Under the pieces are notes generated by a model. It made no database searches, was not told the DNA's origin, and saw nothing but the letters and a program-made list of their open reading frames with translations. The position numbers and the translations under genes were made by a program. From contig NZ_JAMLJN010000002.1 of assembly GCF_023634865.1 (NCBI RefSeq), positions 1-64,000 of the forward strand: a DNA stretch of 64,000 nucleotides, given 5' to 3'. The DNA comes from Flavobacterium fragile. Its GTDB lineage: Bacteria; Bacteroidota; Bacteroidia; Flavobacteriales; Flavobacteriaceae. Of the stretch, positions 19,701 to 28,298 are shown one piece after another. Numbering within the stretch: position 1 is the stretch's first letter; each line of letters opens with the position of its first letter.

Positions 19701-20880
19701 CACTTGAAGAAGCATTGTAACAACCTGATGCACTATTCACAGTAGCTACTTGGCTGATGTTGACCAAGCCTGAAACTGTTGGAGTATAAGATAGAATCGC
19801 ATGGTCTCCCTCAAGCCAATTCATGGTTTGACCCACTGGCTGACAACTTAACCCTTGCGAATTCATTGGAGTATAATTTTGAAAATCGTGAAACAAACTC
19901 AAATTAGAACTCAATACATACGGAGTTGAAGTAACCGTATTTGGAATAACAATTGGAGTAGCACAACTTAATCCCAATCTTGCAGTAGTTACAGGAAAAG
20001 GACCTGCCCATTGGCTAGCTGTTGTTGCGTCACAAATAGTTTTTATATACACATCATAATTAGTACCATCGGTTAAACCAGTAGCATTATAAGAAAATCC
20101 ATTTACTGGAGTTCCAGAAGCACCAATACCAGATCCTTGGGGTACAATTTGAATCTCAAAATTTGTTGCACTTGAATGGTTCCAACTAATTAAACCACTA
20201 TTTGCAGACATGGTACTCACAATGCCTGTTACTTGTGAACAACTTTCGATAACACGAACATTATCTATGAACCAACTATCACCACTAGTGGCTGTTGTTC
20301 CGGTTTGTTGCGTTATAGCTACAAATGCCAAGAAAACGGGAACACCTTGTGGAATAGATGGAATCGTTACAATTTTTTCTTCAAAAGTAGTAGCCGAAAC
20401 ATTTAATTGCGCTTCAGTCCATGATTGTAACACCACGTTAAAACTTGCAATATCAGGCTGTACAGCAGTAGAAAGCCTAAGTTGATAAATAGTCCCTCTA
20501 TTGGTAAAACTTCCTTGTTTAGTAAGAAATCTAATTTCACTATTGGCTGGAGTAATAAATTGAGGTGTTATAAAATAGTATTCTGCTGTAACCCCTACTG
20601 TATTGTTTAATGCAGGATTTACCACTGCTCCAGGTGTATTTTGATACCCTCCTGTAGCAGTAGTAGGCCCCCAGTTATTACTAACAGTTTGATTACTTGT
20701 GATTGCCCAACTTGCTGGAATACCGGAATTAAAATCTTGAAGTGTTAATTGTGCTGATGTAGAATTTGAAAAAAATCCAAATAGTAATATCATAAAAACA
20801 CTTATTTCAAATCTTTCTCTTAGACTAAGAAAAACATTTGAAATAGATATCCATTTTGATATTGAAATTTCTTTTAGCAT
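13777..20880 (-). CDS. Giant fibronectin-III surface protein with T9SS type B sorting domain
   Basis: A 2367-residue protein. The N-terminus has an unusually long polar stretch (about 27 residues) before the hydrophobic signal core (FMILLFGFF) and a STSAQ cleavage region. The body alternates MAM/cleaved-adhesin-like jelly-roll domains (motif FxIDDVxIED, as in NFYIDDVYIEDLPAC) with at least six fibronectin type III domains, whose repeated strands read TQWEVxxQP and TxYEYYVRAVC. A region near residues 1650-1950 includes a putative jelly-roll (FNYSFEKLPM). Ig-like domains precede the end, and the final ~85 residues are a type B sorting domain: RGISPNGDGDNDTFDL, VSIFNRYGREVYSY, GSNLPDGTYFYSI. It should be a T9SS-exported surface adhesin partnered by the following PorP/SprF gene. 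No enzymatic motif is seen. Confidence 0.9.
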   Translation of the reverse strand: MLKEISISKWISISNVFLSLRERFEISVFMILLFGFFSNSTSAQLTLQDFNSGIPASWAITSNQTVSNNWGPTTATGGYQNTPGAVVNPALNNTVGVTAEYYFITPQFITPANSEIRFLTKQGSFTNRGTIYQLRLSTAVQPDIASFNVVLQSWTEAQLNVSATTFEEKIVTIPSIPQGVPVFLAFVAITQQTGTTATSGDSWFIDNVRVIESCSQVTGIVSTMSANSGLISWNHSSATNFEIQIVPQGSGIGASGTPVNGFSYNATGLTDGTNYDVYIKTICDATTASQWAGPFPVTTARLGLSCATPIVIPNTVTSTPYVLSSNLSLFHDFQNYTPMNSQGLSCQPVGQTMNWLEGDHAILSYTPTVSGLVNISQVATVNSASGCYNASSSVFVFDSCSGIGSTANCLAAVVTGSSAGNSVQIENLFLQGGQTYYFVISSPYQYYPDRPGASVCFTFTLSAPTCPRPSGLAYENLLHNNVTLSWENPQNLVSNWEYVVKLASDGVPAAGDIITPTNTNTNVNVSGLNPNTRYHLYVRSVCGGVPGEWSSPLLFRTQCTTFSTPYSTQFTNATDAEPQCWTSLDLNRDGRIFVYSGAPDSPPVQGQIVRLRTSDSGNQTNDMLVSPRINFDGVNQKQIRFKYKGFGGYTNATGYVLGESSFMMKLSTTGIGPNNFTTELLPIATYETGNNYVEMIVVVPANIVGEVNIAWYLPPGYINTSTNFYIDDVYIEDLPACSPPSYPGVTAGTITQTSAQFYWTNGYNNSQWEIAVQPLNSGVPTGSGELVTSNPFIKTGLTPSTRYEYYIRTYCNTTEQSVWVGPVPFNTLCDAQPVPYFESLNTVDVNTKKFCWSVINRNGDRNSVWTIGDTEASISGRDLFMNPFVSYDDYLVSAQVNVVGQKMLKYKYKVASNIFNPVERGNFEVIMSSSPDFSTYTVLIPAHDFTNVDYQENFVIFNGTGPAYFAFHLPSNMSNPRNTGLVFIDDFSIEDAPLCPNPSDLLVSNIGTNTATLTWTTGFSETQWEVVIQDPSLGTPSGSGTIVNITPTFNATGLTENTVYEYYVRAVCGSNGNSEWIGPFEFRTICSPYSTPFTETFDSNSLTESCWKVVDNNQNSNFWGLNQPVNPIFGDQMAAIFSGTNGNNDDWLISPTLMVRPNQRLRFYYKTLSSNFEEDLKVRVSTNGTDISQFTTILYENNYLTSTATGTTAGSNIITVADAQGARVGDRVWIPGWPLPYPTNVASISGNTITLTNAATLTLAGPLSVEFIHEVINNTEVREMVINLTNITVPSNINIAFQVPYYPPNAWNYRGQFLFIDQVIIEDIPSCPPVYNVAINANTITDTSAEVNWDSGSNETQWEISIQPYGSPAPSGNTLPQYLQTTTSHPYLISGLTPSTRYQIYVRAICSGTNQSVWSGPFDLLTKCDLTNICLYTITLDNGTTGRAQESINVMQNNQMIQALRFPTNTTPLDYQVYLCRGMEFSLYWQGQGNGTQYSNAQVTIRDYQGNIVWTSPRGMGSINATIYSGVSNCGAVTCPQPTNLAVSNLGVLSWTPGGTETQWEVFVQPLALGSLPQSGVIVNTPSYTPQASDFINSLTGTNEFFVRAVCSASDKSYWSGPKVFVKNDEASTAIVLPVNTGGTCTNKGTQASFLGATVSPEMSSCGGLNGGDIWYEFVATSKVHTVELSNFGPGSYYTGASSSNGTWPRTIITLYEVQPDGTLFQKACSENNAIVAEYASECVIGSTYKIRVAYNGVTPNNKKFDICVSTPADLCERNAFNYSFEKLPMQSVTGISTIIDGTVTPGWRVSTNWGTMFFQEEGNSPGIIPYEGGQCLQLTHDNASTWNPADPNIKGLYKDFDTSEIQKMSYSFASASRLASAPGTTLELWAGPPTGPFTMVTEHTSATLVWSLIEGIYNVPQGQTTTRFIFRVRNYEIGHLLDAANFKPITNIVTQDTTISCNQIVTVQANGVGQWIADANNPAETIIQDSNSNTTTVSGFNTPGVYVYHWKTRYCEESLTLTYQGISEVPTVTTPVIYCATETATQLTATAPSGYTLEWYTVAVGGTGDANAPTPSTATVGTTTYYVALVDGNGCAGPRTAIEVVVNELITPVVDFTYDSNEYCTSGTNPMLIPSTGFTSGGTYSAAPSGLTIDSATGAINLATSLAGTYQITYDLPRVDCTLAGSATFTLNVTKAVAFEIESSCDSQIMYLNVIPTDGADLSGVNYIWQDGNGNTIGTNAPTLNVNDYLALNSTISLPTTLTVTTTELACEFSQSYVLEANKCSLIPRGISPNGDGDNDTFDLTGLGAREVSIFNRYGREVYSYSGNYTNQWKGTEKNGSNLPDGTYFYSITLQNGDTVTGWVYVIRQF

Positions 20881-20918
20881 TTTTTGTGAATTATAGTTAT
20901 TATGATCTTAAAAAATAA

Positions 20919-20948
20919 AATAGTAAGGCAAATAAATGCCTTACTATT
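20919..20948 (-). terminator. Intrinsic terminator of the type A giant protein gene
   Basis: The perfect 12-bp stem AATAGTAAGGCA / TGCCTTACTATT with a 6-nt loop is followed on the minus strand by TTTATTTTTTAAG. It separates the first giant gene from the rest of the adhesin locus, perhaps with read-through. Confidence 0.75.
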
Positions 20949-20959
20949 CTAATTTATAT

Positions 20960-23900
20960 TTATTCTTTTTTTATTACTTTAAAAGTTTGAACATTTTGTT
21001 CTGAATACGCTTTAACTAAATAAGTTGCCGTAGGTAATTCACTAAAATCTACCTGAATTTCAGATGAGTTAGTGTTAACTACCTTAACTAATTGACCTAC
21101 CAAATTAAATAACTCCACTTTTGTAATTGTTTCATTTGCAGCAATTGTAAGCTGATTTGATACTGGGTTTGGATAATATTTTAAATTAGTAAAAGTAAAT
21201 TCTTGACCTTGTAAAGTTGCAACAGAAAAACAACTAGATGTTCTCACACAATCAGGTGTTGTAACTATTACTGCATAATTACCCGTAGCTGTTACAGTAA
21301 AACTTTGAGCTGTTTGACCTGAAATTGGAGTATTTCCATTATCACAGTCTACCCACTGATAAGTTGCTCCTGATTCTGCCACTGTTAGTGTATCCCCAAC
21401 TCTAGTTATAGTAGTATCTAAATTTACTGCAGCTAAAGCTCCTATAGAAACTCCAACACCATCACCATTAGGCTGACAGTTAACTACAACTGAACCAGTT
21501 CTTGTAACAAAACAATTCTTTCTTACTTCATAATTATACGTTCCAAATGGAATGTTTTCAAACATATAATCTCCAATAGGATTCGTACCATTTATCGTAT
21601 ATGTAGTAGATGGATCTGTAGTATTTATTAATGTAACTGTACAGCCTTGGGTAGTTATTAAATTACCAATAAAGAAGAAAACATTATTTGTAGTTTGTGC
21701 CGTTAAAGCTCCTATAGAAACTCCAACACCATCACCATTTGGCTGACAGTTAACTACAACTGAACCAGTTCTTGTAACAAAACAATCCTTTCTTACTTCA
21801 TAATTATACGTTCCAAATGGAATGTTTTCAAACATATAATCTCCAATAGGATTCGTACCATTTATCGTATATGTAATAGATGGATCTGTAGTATTTATTA
21901 ATGTAACTGTACAACCTTGGGTAGTTATTAAATTACCAATAAAGAAGAAAACATTATTTGTAGTTTGTGCCGTTAAAGCTCCTATAGAAACTCCAACACC
22001 ATCACCATTTGGCTGACAGTTAACTACAACTGAACCAGTTCTTGTAACAAAACAATCCTTTCTTACTTCATAATTATACGTTCCAAATGGAATGTTTTCA
22101 AACATATAATCTCCAATAGGATTCGTACCATTAATCGTATATGAAATGGATGGATCTGCTGTATTTGTTAATGTAATGGTACATCCTTGTTGTGTAATTA
22201 ACCCTACAAAGAAAAACACATTATTAGTAGTAGCTATTGGGCTATTAGTGAACGTAGTAGTCGCTGATGGACATCCAACAACAGATACTGTATACTGAGT
22301 TCCTGCTACAGCATTAAGAACTACACCATTAGCATCAACACTAGGTCCAGATGGACTAAAAGTATAGGTTAAACTGCTATTATAATTTGTAATGGTAGAA
22401 ACTCCTGCCTCAGTACAAGTTGCTGGTGCTGAATTAATCACAGGTGCATCCACTATAGTTGCAGTTACTGGTACTCTTGTTGACGACTCACAAATCTCAT
22501 CAAATGTTAAGTTGTGGAAACAATTTGTAGTATTAGCCGTTGTAGTTACTGCAGTGGTAAGATTAGTAACATTTCCTAATAATACTACTGAACCAGCAGA
22601 CGTTGGATATGTAATAGCTGCTGTACTATTCCCTAAAAGATTGTTTGTTGCTACCAATCCATCTGTTACCACTAGTCTGTAACCTCTTCCAGCTGGAATA
22701 ATATAGTTTAAAGTTACAACTTGAGAAACAGTTCCAACAGTACCAGTGTTTGAGGTTGGTATAAAAGTAACTGGTGTTGTACCCGAAACCATATTTCCTG
22801 TTTCATCAAACAATCCTATTGTAATAGGTGTTAAAGAAACCGTATTTTTAGGATATACTGTTACCGTTTTTAATCTAATTTGTTTCGTAACATCGAAAGC
22901 AATACCTCTAAATATAGCTGAAGATGTTGCAGTTCCTGCGTAAGCAGCAGTATTTACCGCATTAGTAGTTTCTGTAGCTGATGCCACGTAATAAGTTGTT
23001 GTGCTAGCAACCGTTGGACTGTAAGAAGTTCCTGTTGCTACTAAATTACCACCTACTTCCGCATCATACCAATTTAAGATACCAACACCTGTAGCTGTTA
23101 AATTAAGAGTTCCTGATGAACATGATGTTGCTCCGGTAGTCATTACATCAGGTAACGTTACTAATATTACTACTGGTGTAGATGAAACTGTACTAGATGA
23201 ACATGTTACATTACATCTGTAAGATGTTTCAACAGTTGGTGTAGCTGTAAACGTAGAAGATGTTGCATTTGGAATATTAGACCAACTTGTACCCCCATTA
23301 ACAGAACTTTGCCATTGATAAGTTACTCCTGAACCCACCGTAGCAGTTTCTAAACTCAATGCTACTGAAACACCTGAACAAACAGAAGTTGTTGAAGCAA
23401 TTGTAGCACCAGGCGCAGGTGTTCCTGTACATGCAGTTCCTTCAGCATAAGCAAAGTTACCTAAGAAACCTCCTGTTTGAGCTGTTGCTAAAACTATTGA
23501 AGGAACAGTCGGCATCGAAAAATGAGCTGCGTCAAAAGTAATTGCTGACGTTGGTGTTGAAACAACATCGTAAACCCCATTTTCTGAAGTAGAATGAACA
23601 ATTATATTTCTATTCGAAATAGTATTAGAACCTAATCTTACATTATAACCTGTAAAGCTTCCTGCAGTACCAACTCTTGTAAGTTTCCATCTATCAGAAC
23701 TTATATTTGAAGCGTTAGCTGCATTTACTGATCCTGAATTTGAATCAAAAGCTTCACCCATTAATTCAACTCCTCCTGTTGCAGCGAAAGCTATCGGAAG
23801 GTATTTACCATTTTTACCAAGTGGCAATAACCTGAATTGTCCAATAGTTGAAGAACTGTTATTAGCAAATGCAAGAGGTCCATTAACATATGAAGTTGCA

Positions 23901-26900
23901 CTACCTCCAGAAATTGTTGCTCCAACAGAAGACGTTACATCAGGATTACCGATAGATAGTAAATTTATATCTGTTGTGTTTACGATACCATTAATCAACG
24001 TTAAATTAGTTGAAAGTCTTAAAGGCACATTCAATGTAACTCCTTCTAAACTTGTATTCATTACAGAAATTGAAGCAAAAGAAGCAGTGCTAAATCCATT
24101 ATTTGTTTCCGACCACTGGTTGCTTGCAAAAACACCATTTCCAGATATTGTTTGAGGAAGTGTAGTTGGAACTGCTGATCCATTGATGTAATTTCCTAAA
24201 TACAGTGTAGTGGTACTTAAAGGGAAATTAATTGTTCCATTATTTACAATATCACCTCCAACATAAACAGTTGCATTTCCAAAAGTTTTTCTGAAATGAC
24301 TTCCAGCAGTAACTATGAAATCATTTTGTACGTTCATATTGTAAGCATTGTTGATGTTATTGCTGCTCACATTCATATAACGTTCTGCACCATTAGGCGC
24401 ATCTACAGTAAGATTACCTAATGAAAATAAACCACCTGCCGCTTGAAACTGACAATTAAACCCATTAGAAATCAATGCTCCTCTTTGAGTAGAAATACCA
24501 TCTCCAATTTGTAAGGTATGGTTTAAACCAGCAGCATAATGATTTGGTGAAGAATAGATAAAAGATCCACTTGAAAGGGTATTAAAAGGACTGAATGTCA
24601 AAACCAATGGCGATGGTGCTCCTACTTGAATAGGTTGAGAAAACTCAATAGCTGTACCACCTGTGTACATCGTAACAAATGTTCCTGGTGCAATACCTGC
24701 TCCTGAAACAATCATTCCTGCAATTATATTTGGATCAGCCGTAGTCAAAACTGTACTGTAAGCACCAGGATTAACAGCAGCAAAAGAAATAGTCTGTGAA
24801 GTTGTTATTGGTGATGTAGTTAATCCTGTAATTGCATTTGACAAAATAATTTTCATTACTGCAGATGAAACATCTAATCCATTAATAGCTCTACCAATAA
24901 CTGTAGTACCAGGCGGAATTCCAGGTCCAGTTACTACTTGTCCTATAGCTACATTAGCATTAGATGCTGATGGTTCTAGATTTACACCATTGCATCCATT
25001 CGACATGGATGAAAATGTTAAAACAGTTCCTGATGGAACCGAAGCCGTGTGAGCTACATCTAAAGTAATAGTAATATTATTTCCTGTGAAGTCTGGAATA
25101 GCTGAAACAATTTTTGCACCAGCACCAATATTGGTTCCCGTTACAAACTGACCTGGAGAATAAATATTTTGACCTCCTCCATTAGAAGAAACTCTCACAG
25201 TAAATACACCTGCATTTGCACTTGAATTAGTAGGTTGTGTATATGTACCTGTAGCTCCAGCAGTATTCAATGAAAAATTCCCTAATGAAGTAGCTGAAAT
25301 TGTAGTACCCTCATTTACCAATGGGTCAACTATAGTAATTTTACCACCTGTTAAAGCTAAATTAGAGGTTTCAATTTTACAAGAAGCACCACCAAAAGCT
25401 ACAGATGTAGCAGCATCACCATTGTTGTTACTATCGACAATAATTTCTCCACCAGATTGATTAAAGAAACTTCCAGATTTATAAGCAACAAAACCATTTA
25501 CTTTTAATTTTCCACTTGTCATGGTATGGGTACCATAGTTATAAAAAGCCGCATTGTTGTTTGTACAACCCACAGTCATTTCTGTAGTATTCCCATCATT
25601 TGTTAAAGTTGCTCCTTCTGAAATTACTACACCAGCTGCACTTGCAACTGTAGTTACATTTACATTATGTCCTGAGGCAATAGTAACCACATTTGTACAT
25701 GAAGGAACTACTGAACCCACCCAAGTTGAAGGAGAATTCCAATCACCACTAGCAGCAGAAACAATTGCTGAAGATGTATTTAATTTAGAGGTGCTGTTCA
25801 CACCGATATAAAATGGAGCCGCAGTTAAATGGGCTAATGTTAAATCTTTTCTGAATACAAAAAGTTGTGCTGTTCCCTCTTGGTGCACCCCTGGTGCAGC
25901 AGTCGATAAATTCATTAATCTTGAAGAACCGTCAATTGCTTCGTAAGCTCCATTGGCATAAATTCCCACTCTGTGATTACCCGAATTATTGTAAACTACT
26001 GCTGATCCACTAGGAATCGCATTAGCATCTGGAGTTGAAAAAGCCCAATTTCCATTGTATCTGTCAGTAATGGTATAAGTACCATCTGCTATTGAAAGAG
26101 CATTTGTTACAGTACTAGCATCAGTGTAAGTTAACCCTACTTCTCCAGCCATAGATGGATTTGTTTCTGGCAACAGATATAATGATCTGTCTTGACCTGC
26201 TGCGCTGATAAATGGATACCAATAAGATTTATAATTATTATCTGTTCCAGGGTATTCTGTACCTGGTTGAACATTTTTTGTGTTAGCACTACTTATCCAT
26301 CTAGAAATTGTTCCACCTTTAAATCCAGAACTTGGATTAATTGTTACAGTAGATAAATTACTAAAGTTACCTAAAACAAATCTATTCCCTGAAGTAACAT
26401 TTATTCTTCCCGAAATTAAAATAAGATTAGATTTAATTCTTACTAAATTTACATTCCAAATTACATTAGTTGAAACTGAAGCTGTATTTGTAACCTCAAA
26501 TTGATTTAATACCCCCGATACATTTGAAGAAGTATTAACTCCTGCTGCAGAACCACCGATAAATCCTGCTGGATCTATTGTTATATTTTGAACGGTTGTT
26601 CCATTAAGTGTTAATCTTCCTTGGAAGTTTTGTGATCCTCCTAAACTGGAGTCGAATCTAGCTCCTGGTCCAACATCTAAATTATGTCCTAATTTCAAAT
26701 ATTTTCCATTTGTAGTTCCGTCATGATTATTAAATCTAGCACCACTACCCGCAATATTCAAATCATTATGAATAACAAACTCATCTATTATATTACTAAT
26801 AGCATATTGAACTAATGAATTAGCTCCTACAAGAATTAAATCCTCACAACCTGAATATCTTGAATCGATAATTACCGTTTCATTTTCATTGTCTAAAACT

Positions 26901-28150
26901 ACCGTATCAGCATGAGTTGGAACTTTTCCTCCATCCCAAGTAGTTGGTTGTGACCAAAGACCTGAATGAGCACACGTAATTTCTTCTGGAACTCTTGAAG
27001 TAAGTGATATATTATCAATTGCTGCTGGAGGAAGTGTACCTGCAGAAGAACTATTTGTCCAAACAAAAATTAATTTAAAAGTAGTACCTGCAAAAGACTT
27101 AGGAATGAAAGCCGTTGTTTTTGTAACTGCTGCTTGTGGGTTTGAATTAAATGAAATTAGAGTGGCACCTGGCCAAGAAACTCCATATGCAAATGCGTTT
27201 GTTACTTGAGTATTAGTACCCACAACGTTTTGTGTAATAGGAGCCGCCCATACTTGCCAACCCGATCCTGAAGTAACTGGTGATTTAACATCAAATGTTA
27301 AAGTCATCGCAGATTCACCAGCAGGAACAGTTACATCTCGATGAAAATAAACAGTTCTAGGAGCAGGATAACCTGCATAAGAATTGGTAAATCCATTATC
27401 GTTTGTTACATAAGCAGCGTTACCTGAAATAGAGGCAGCTGTTGCAGTGAAATTTAATGTTTGAGCAACAGCCAGAGCTGCTGCGTTTAATGTAGGTCTT
27501 GATAAACCCAATGTAGTACCATTAATACTTGCCACATATGTATTAGAACCAATAACACCTGCAATAGGAGTTATTTCCATACCTACAGAAATATTAGGAT
27601 TTACTGCAGATAAAGTTACTGTAAGTGCATTTGCTGCAATAGAAGCAGTTGTATTTTGAACTGCATTTACACTAACGGCACCTGGAAGCTTACTAAATCC
27701 TAAAGTTATGTCGGAAGCAGTTGCCGTTGCGTTTTGAGACAATGTTAATGTAGTCCCTGAGATACTTGAAACAAATGTATTGGCAGGAATGTTAGCACCA
27801 TAAACAATTTGTCCTTGAACAATATTTGCATTTGGAGCATTTAAAGTAATGGTTGCAGAACCACTTGTCATTGAACCTACCGAAGTGGTCCCAGAAGCTG
27901 CTGTTCCTACAACCCATTTAATAGGACCTGTTCCTTCATTAGCAACAGTCCAACCATTTGCGGCAAAAGTATTCCCTAAATTGAATCCTCCTTCAGCAGC
28001 AGGATTAATTAATGTTGTTTGAGAATACAAATTACCAGCCAAACAAAAAAATGCGAAAACCATTAGTTTTTTAAAAAACTCTTTGGTCGCATTTTTTGAA
28101 ACAAAGTATTCGAGTACTTTGTAGTTGAGTAATTTTTCTTTCATAATCAT
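20960..28150 (-). CDS. Giant secreted protein with T9SS type A sorting domain
   Basis: A 2396-residue protein. Its long N-region (about 29 residues) precedes the hydrophobic signal core (LMVFAFFCLAGN) and YSQ. The N-terminal ~250 residues and a region near 1000-1200 carry repeated small β modules (pattern G-x-x-I-P-x-GT-x-V...L-x-L-S). Middle parts resemble parallel-β or autotransporter-like stretches (NNGTINFPLSTTTLYLGNYING), then Ig-like domains (SGVTYQWQSSVNGGTSW). Next are three near-identical 90-residue CNA-B-like repeats (IGDYMFENIPFGTYNYEVRK) and the C-terminal type A signal (YYPNPVSNQLTI...VELFNLVGQLVKV...FKVIKKE). It should be T9SS-exported and attached to the cell surface or released. 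It is the promoter-proximal gene of the adhesin locus, downstream of the TPR/AraC genes. Confidence 0.88.
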   Translation of the reverse strand: MIMKEKLLNYKVLEYFVSKNATKEFFKKLMVFAFFCLAGNLYSQTTLINPAAEGGFNLGNTFAANGWTVANEGTGPIKWVVGTAASGTTSVGSMTSGSATITLNAPNANIVQGQIVYGANIPANTFVSSISGTTLTLSQNATATASDITLGFSKLPGAVSVNAVQNTTASIAANALTVTLSAVNPNISVGMEITPIAGVIGSNTYVASINGTTLGLSRPTLNAAALAVAQTLNFTATAASISGNAAYVTNDNGFTNSYAGYPAPRTVYFHRDVTVPAGESAMTLTFDVKSPVTSGSGWQVWAAPITQNVVGTNTQVTNAFAYGVSWPGATLISFNSNPQAAVTKTTAFIPKSFAGTTFKLIFVWTNSSSAGTLPPAAIDNISLTSRVPEEITCAHSGLWSQPTTWDGGKVPTHADTVVLDNENETVIIDSRYSGCEDLILVGANSLVQYAISNIIDEFVIHNDLNIAGSGARFNNHDGTTNGKYLKLGHNLDVGPGARFDSSLGGSQNFQGRLTLNGTTVQNITIDPAGFIGGSAAGVNTSSNVSGVLNQFEVTNTASVSTNVIWNVNLVRIKSNLILISGRINVTSGNRFVLGNFSNLSTVTINPSSGFKGGTISRWISSANTKNVQPGTEYPGTDNNYKSYWYPFISAAGQDRSLYLLPETNPSMAGEVGLTYTDASTVTNALSIADGTYTITDRYNGNWAFSTPDANAIPSGSAVVYNNSGNHRVGIYANGAYEAIDGSSRLMNLSTAAPGVHQEGTAQLFVFRKDLTLAHLTAAPFYIGVNSTSKLNTSSAIVSAASGDWNSPSTWVGSVVPSCTNVVTIASGHNVNVTTVASAAGVVISEGATLTNDGNTTEMTVGCTNNNAAFYNYGTHTMTSGKLKVNGFVAYKSGSFFNQSGGEIIVDSNNNGDAATSVAFGGASCKIETSNLALTGGKITIVDPLVNEGTTISATSLGNFSLNTAGATGTYTQPTNSSANAGVFTVRVSSNGGGQNIYSPGQFVTGTNIGAGAKIVSAIPDFTGNNITITLDVAHTASVPSGTVLTFSSMSNGCNGVNLEPSASNANVAIGQVVTGPGIPPGTTVIGRAINGLDVSSAVMKIILSNAITGLTTSPITTSQTISFAAVNPGAYSTVLTTADPNIIAGMIVSGAGIAPGTFVTMYTGGTAIEFSQPIQVGAPSPLVLTFSPFNTLSSGSFIYSSPNHYAAGLNHTLQIGDGISTQRGALISNGFNCQFQAAGGLFSLGNLTVDAPNGAERYMNVSSNNINNAYNMNVQNDFIVTAGSHFRKTFGNATVYVGGDIVNNGTINFPLSTTTLYLGNYINGSAVPTTLPQTISGNGVFASNQWSETNNGFSTASFASISVMNTSLEGVTLNVPLRLSTNLTLINGIVNTTDINLLSIGNPDVTSSVGATISGGSATSYVNGPLAFANNSSSTIGQFRLLPLGKNGKYLPIAFAATGGVELMGEAFDSNSGSVNAANASNISSDRWKLTRVGTAGSFTGYNVRLGSNTISNRNIIVHSTSENGVYDVVSTPTSAITFDAAHFSMPTVPSIVLATAQTGGFLGNFAYAEGTACTGTPAPGATIASTTSVCSGVSVALSLETATVGSGVTYQWQSSVNGGTSWSNIPNATSSTFTATPTVETSYRCNVTCSSSTVSSTPVVILVTLPDVMTTGATSCSSGTLNLTATGVGILNWYDAEVGGNLVATGTSYSPTVASTTTYYVASATETTNAVNTAAYAGTATSSAIFRGIAFDVTKQIRLKTVTVYPKNTVSLTPITIGLFDETGNMVSGTTPVTFIPTSNTGTVGTVSQVVTLNYIIPAGRGYRLVVTDGLVATNNLLGNSTAAITYPTSAGSVVLLGNVTNLTTAVTTTANTTNCFHNLTFDEICESSTRVPVTATIVDAPVINSAPATCTEAGVSTITNYNSSLTYTFSPSGPSVDANGVVLNAVAGTQYTVSVVGCPSATTTFTNSPIATTNNVFFFVGLITQQGCTITLTNTADPSISYTINGTNPIGDYMFENIPFGTYNYEVRKDCFVTRTGSVVVNCQPNGDGVGVSIGALTAQTTNNVFFFIGNLITTQGCTVTLINTTDPSITYTINGTNPIGDYMFENIPFGTYNYEVRKDCFVTRTGSVVVNCQPNGDGVGVSIGALTAQTTNNVFFFIGNLITTQGCTVTLINTTDPSTTYTINGTNPIGDYMFENIPFGTYNYEVRKNCFVTRTGSVVVNCQPNGDGVGVSIGALAAVNLDTTITRVGDTLTVAESGATYQWVDCDNGNTPISGQTAQSFTVTATGNYAVIVTTPDCVRTSSCFSVATLQGQEFTFTNLKYYPNPVSNQLTIAANETITKVELFNLVGQLVKVVNTNSSEIQVDFSELPTATYLVKAYSEQNVQTFKVIKKE
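21431..22240 (-). repeat. Three tandem 270-bp near-identical repeats in the type A protein gene
   Basis: The period is exactly 270 bp: the word AAAGCTCCTATAGAAA starts near 21435, 21705 and 21975. Each unit encodes 90 residues, from NVFFFIGNLITTQGCTVTL through VVVNCQPNGDGVGVSIG. The copies differ by few bases, far fewer than the adhesin's other repeats, so the expansion looks recent. Confidence 0.9.
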
Positions 28151-28256
28151 ACACTTTGGTTTTATATGTTAGTAAGGTAAAATTATGTATAAATATTCCT
28201 ATATACATTGACACCTATTTCAAAATTACTGAATTTCAAAAGTCTAATATATAAAA

Positions 28257-28279
28257 AAAGCCTTGAAATTCAAGGCTTT
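28257..28279 (-). terminator. Intrinsic terminator of the TPR gene pair
   Basis: AAAGCCTTGAA / TTCAAGGCTTT is followed on the minus strand by TTTTTATATATT, 20 bases after the stop of the 387-residue TPR protein. Confidence 0.75.
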
Positions 28280-28298
28280 AAGTGTAATAATTGACAAA

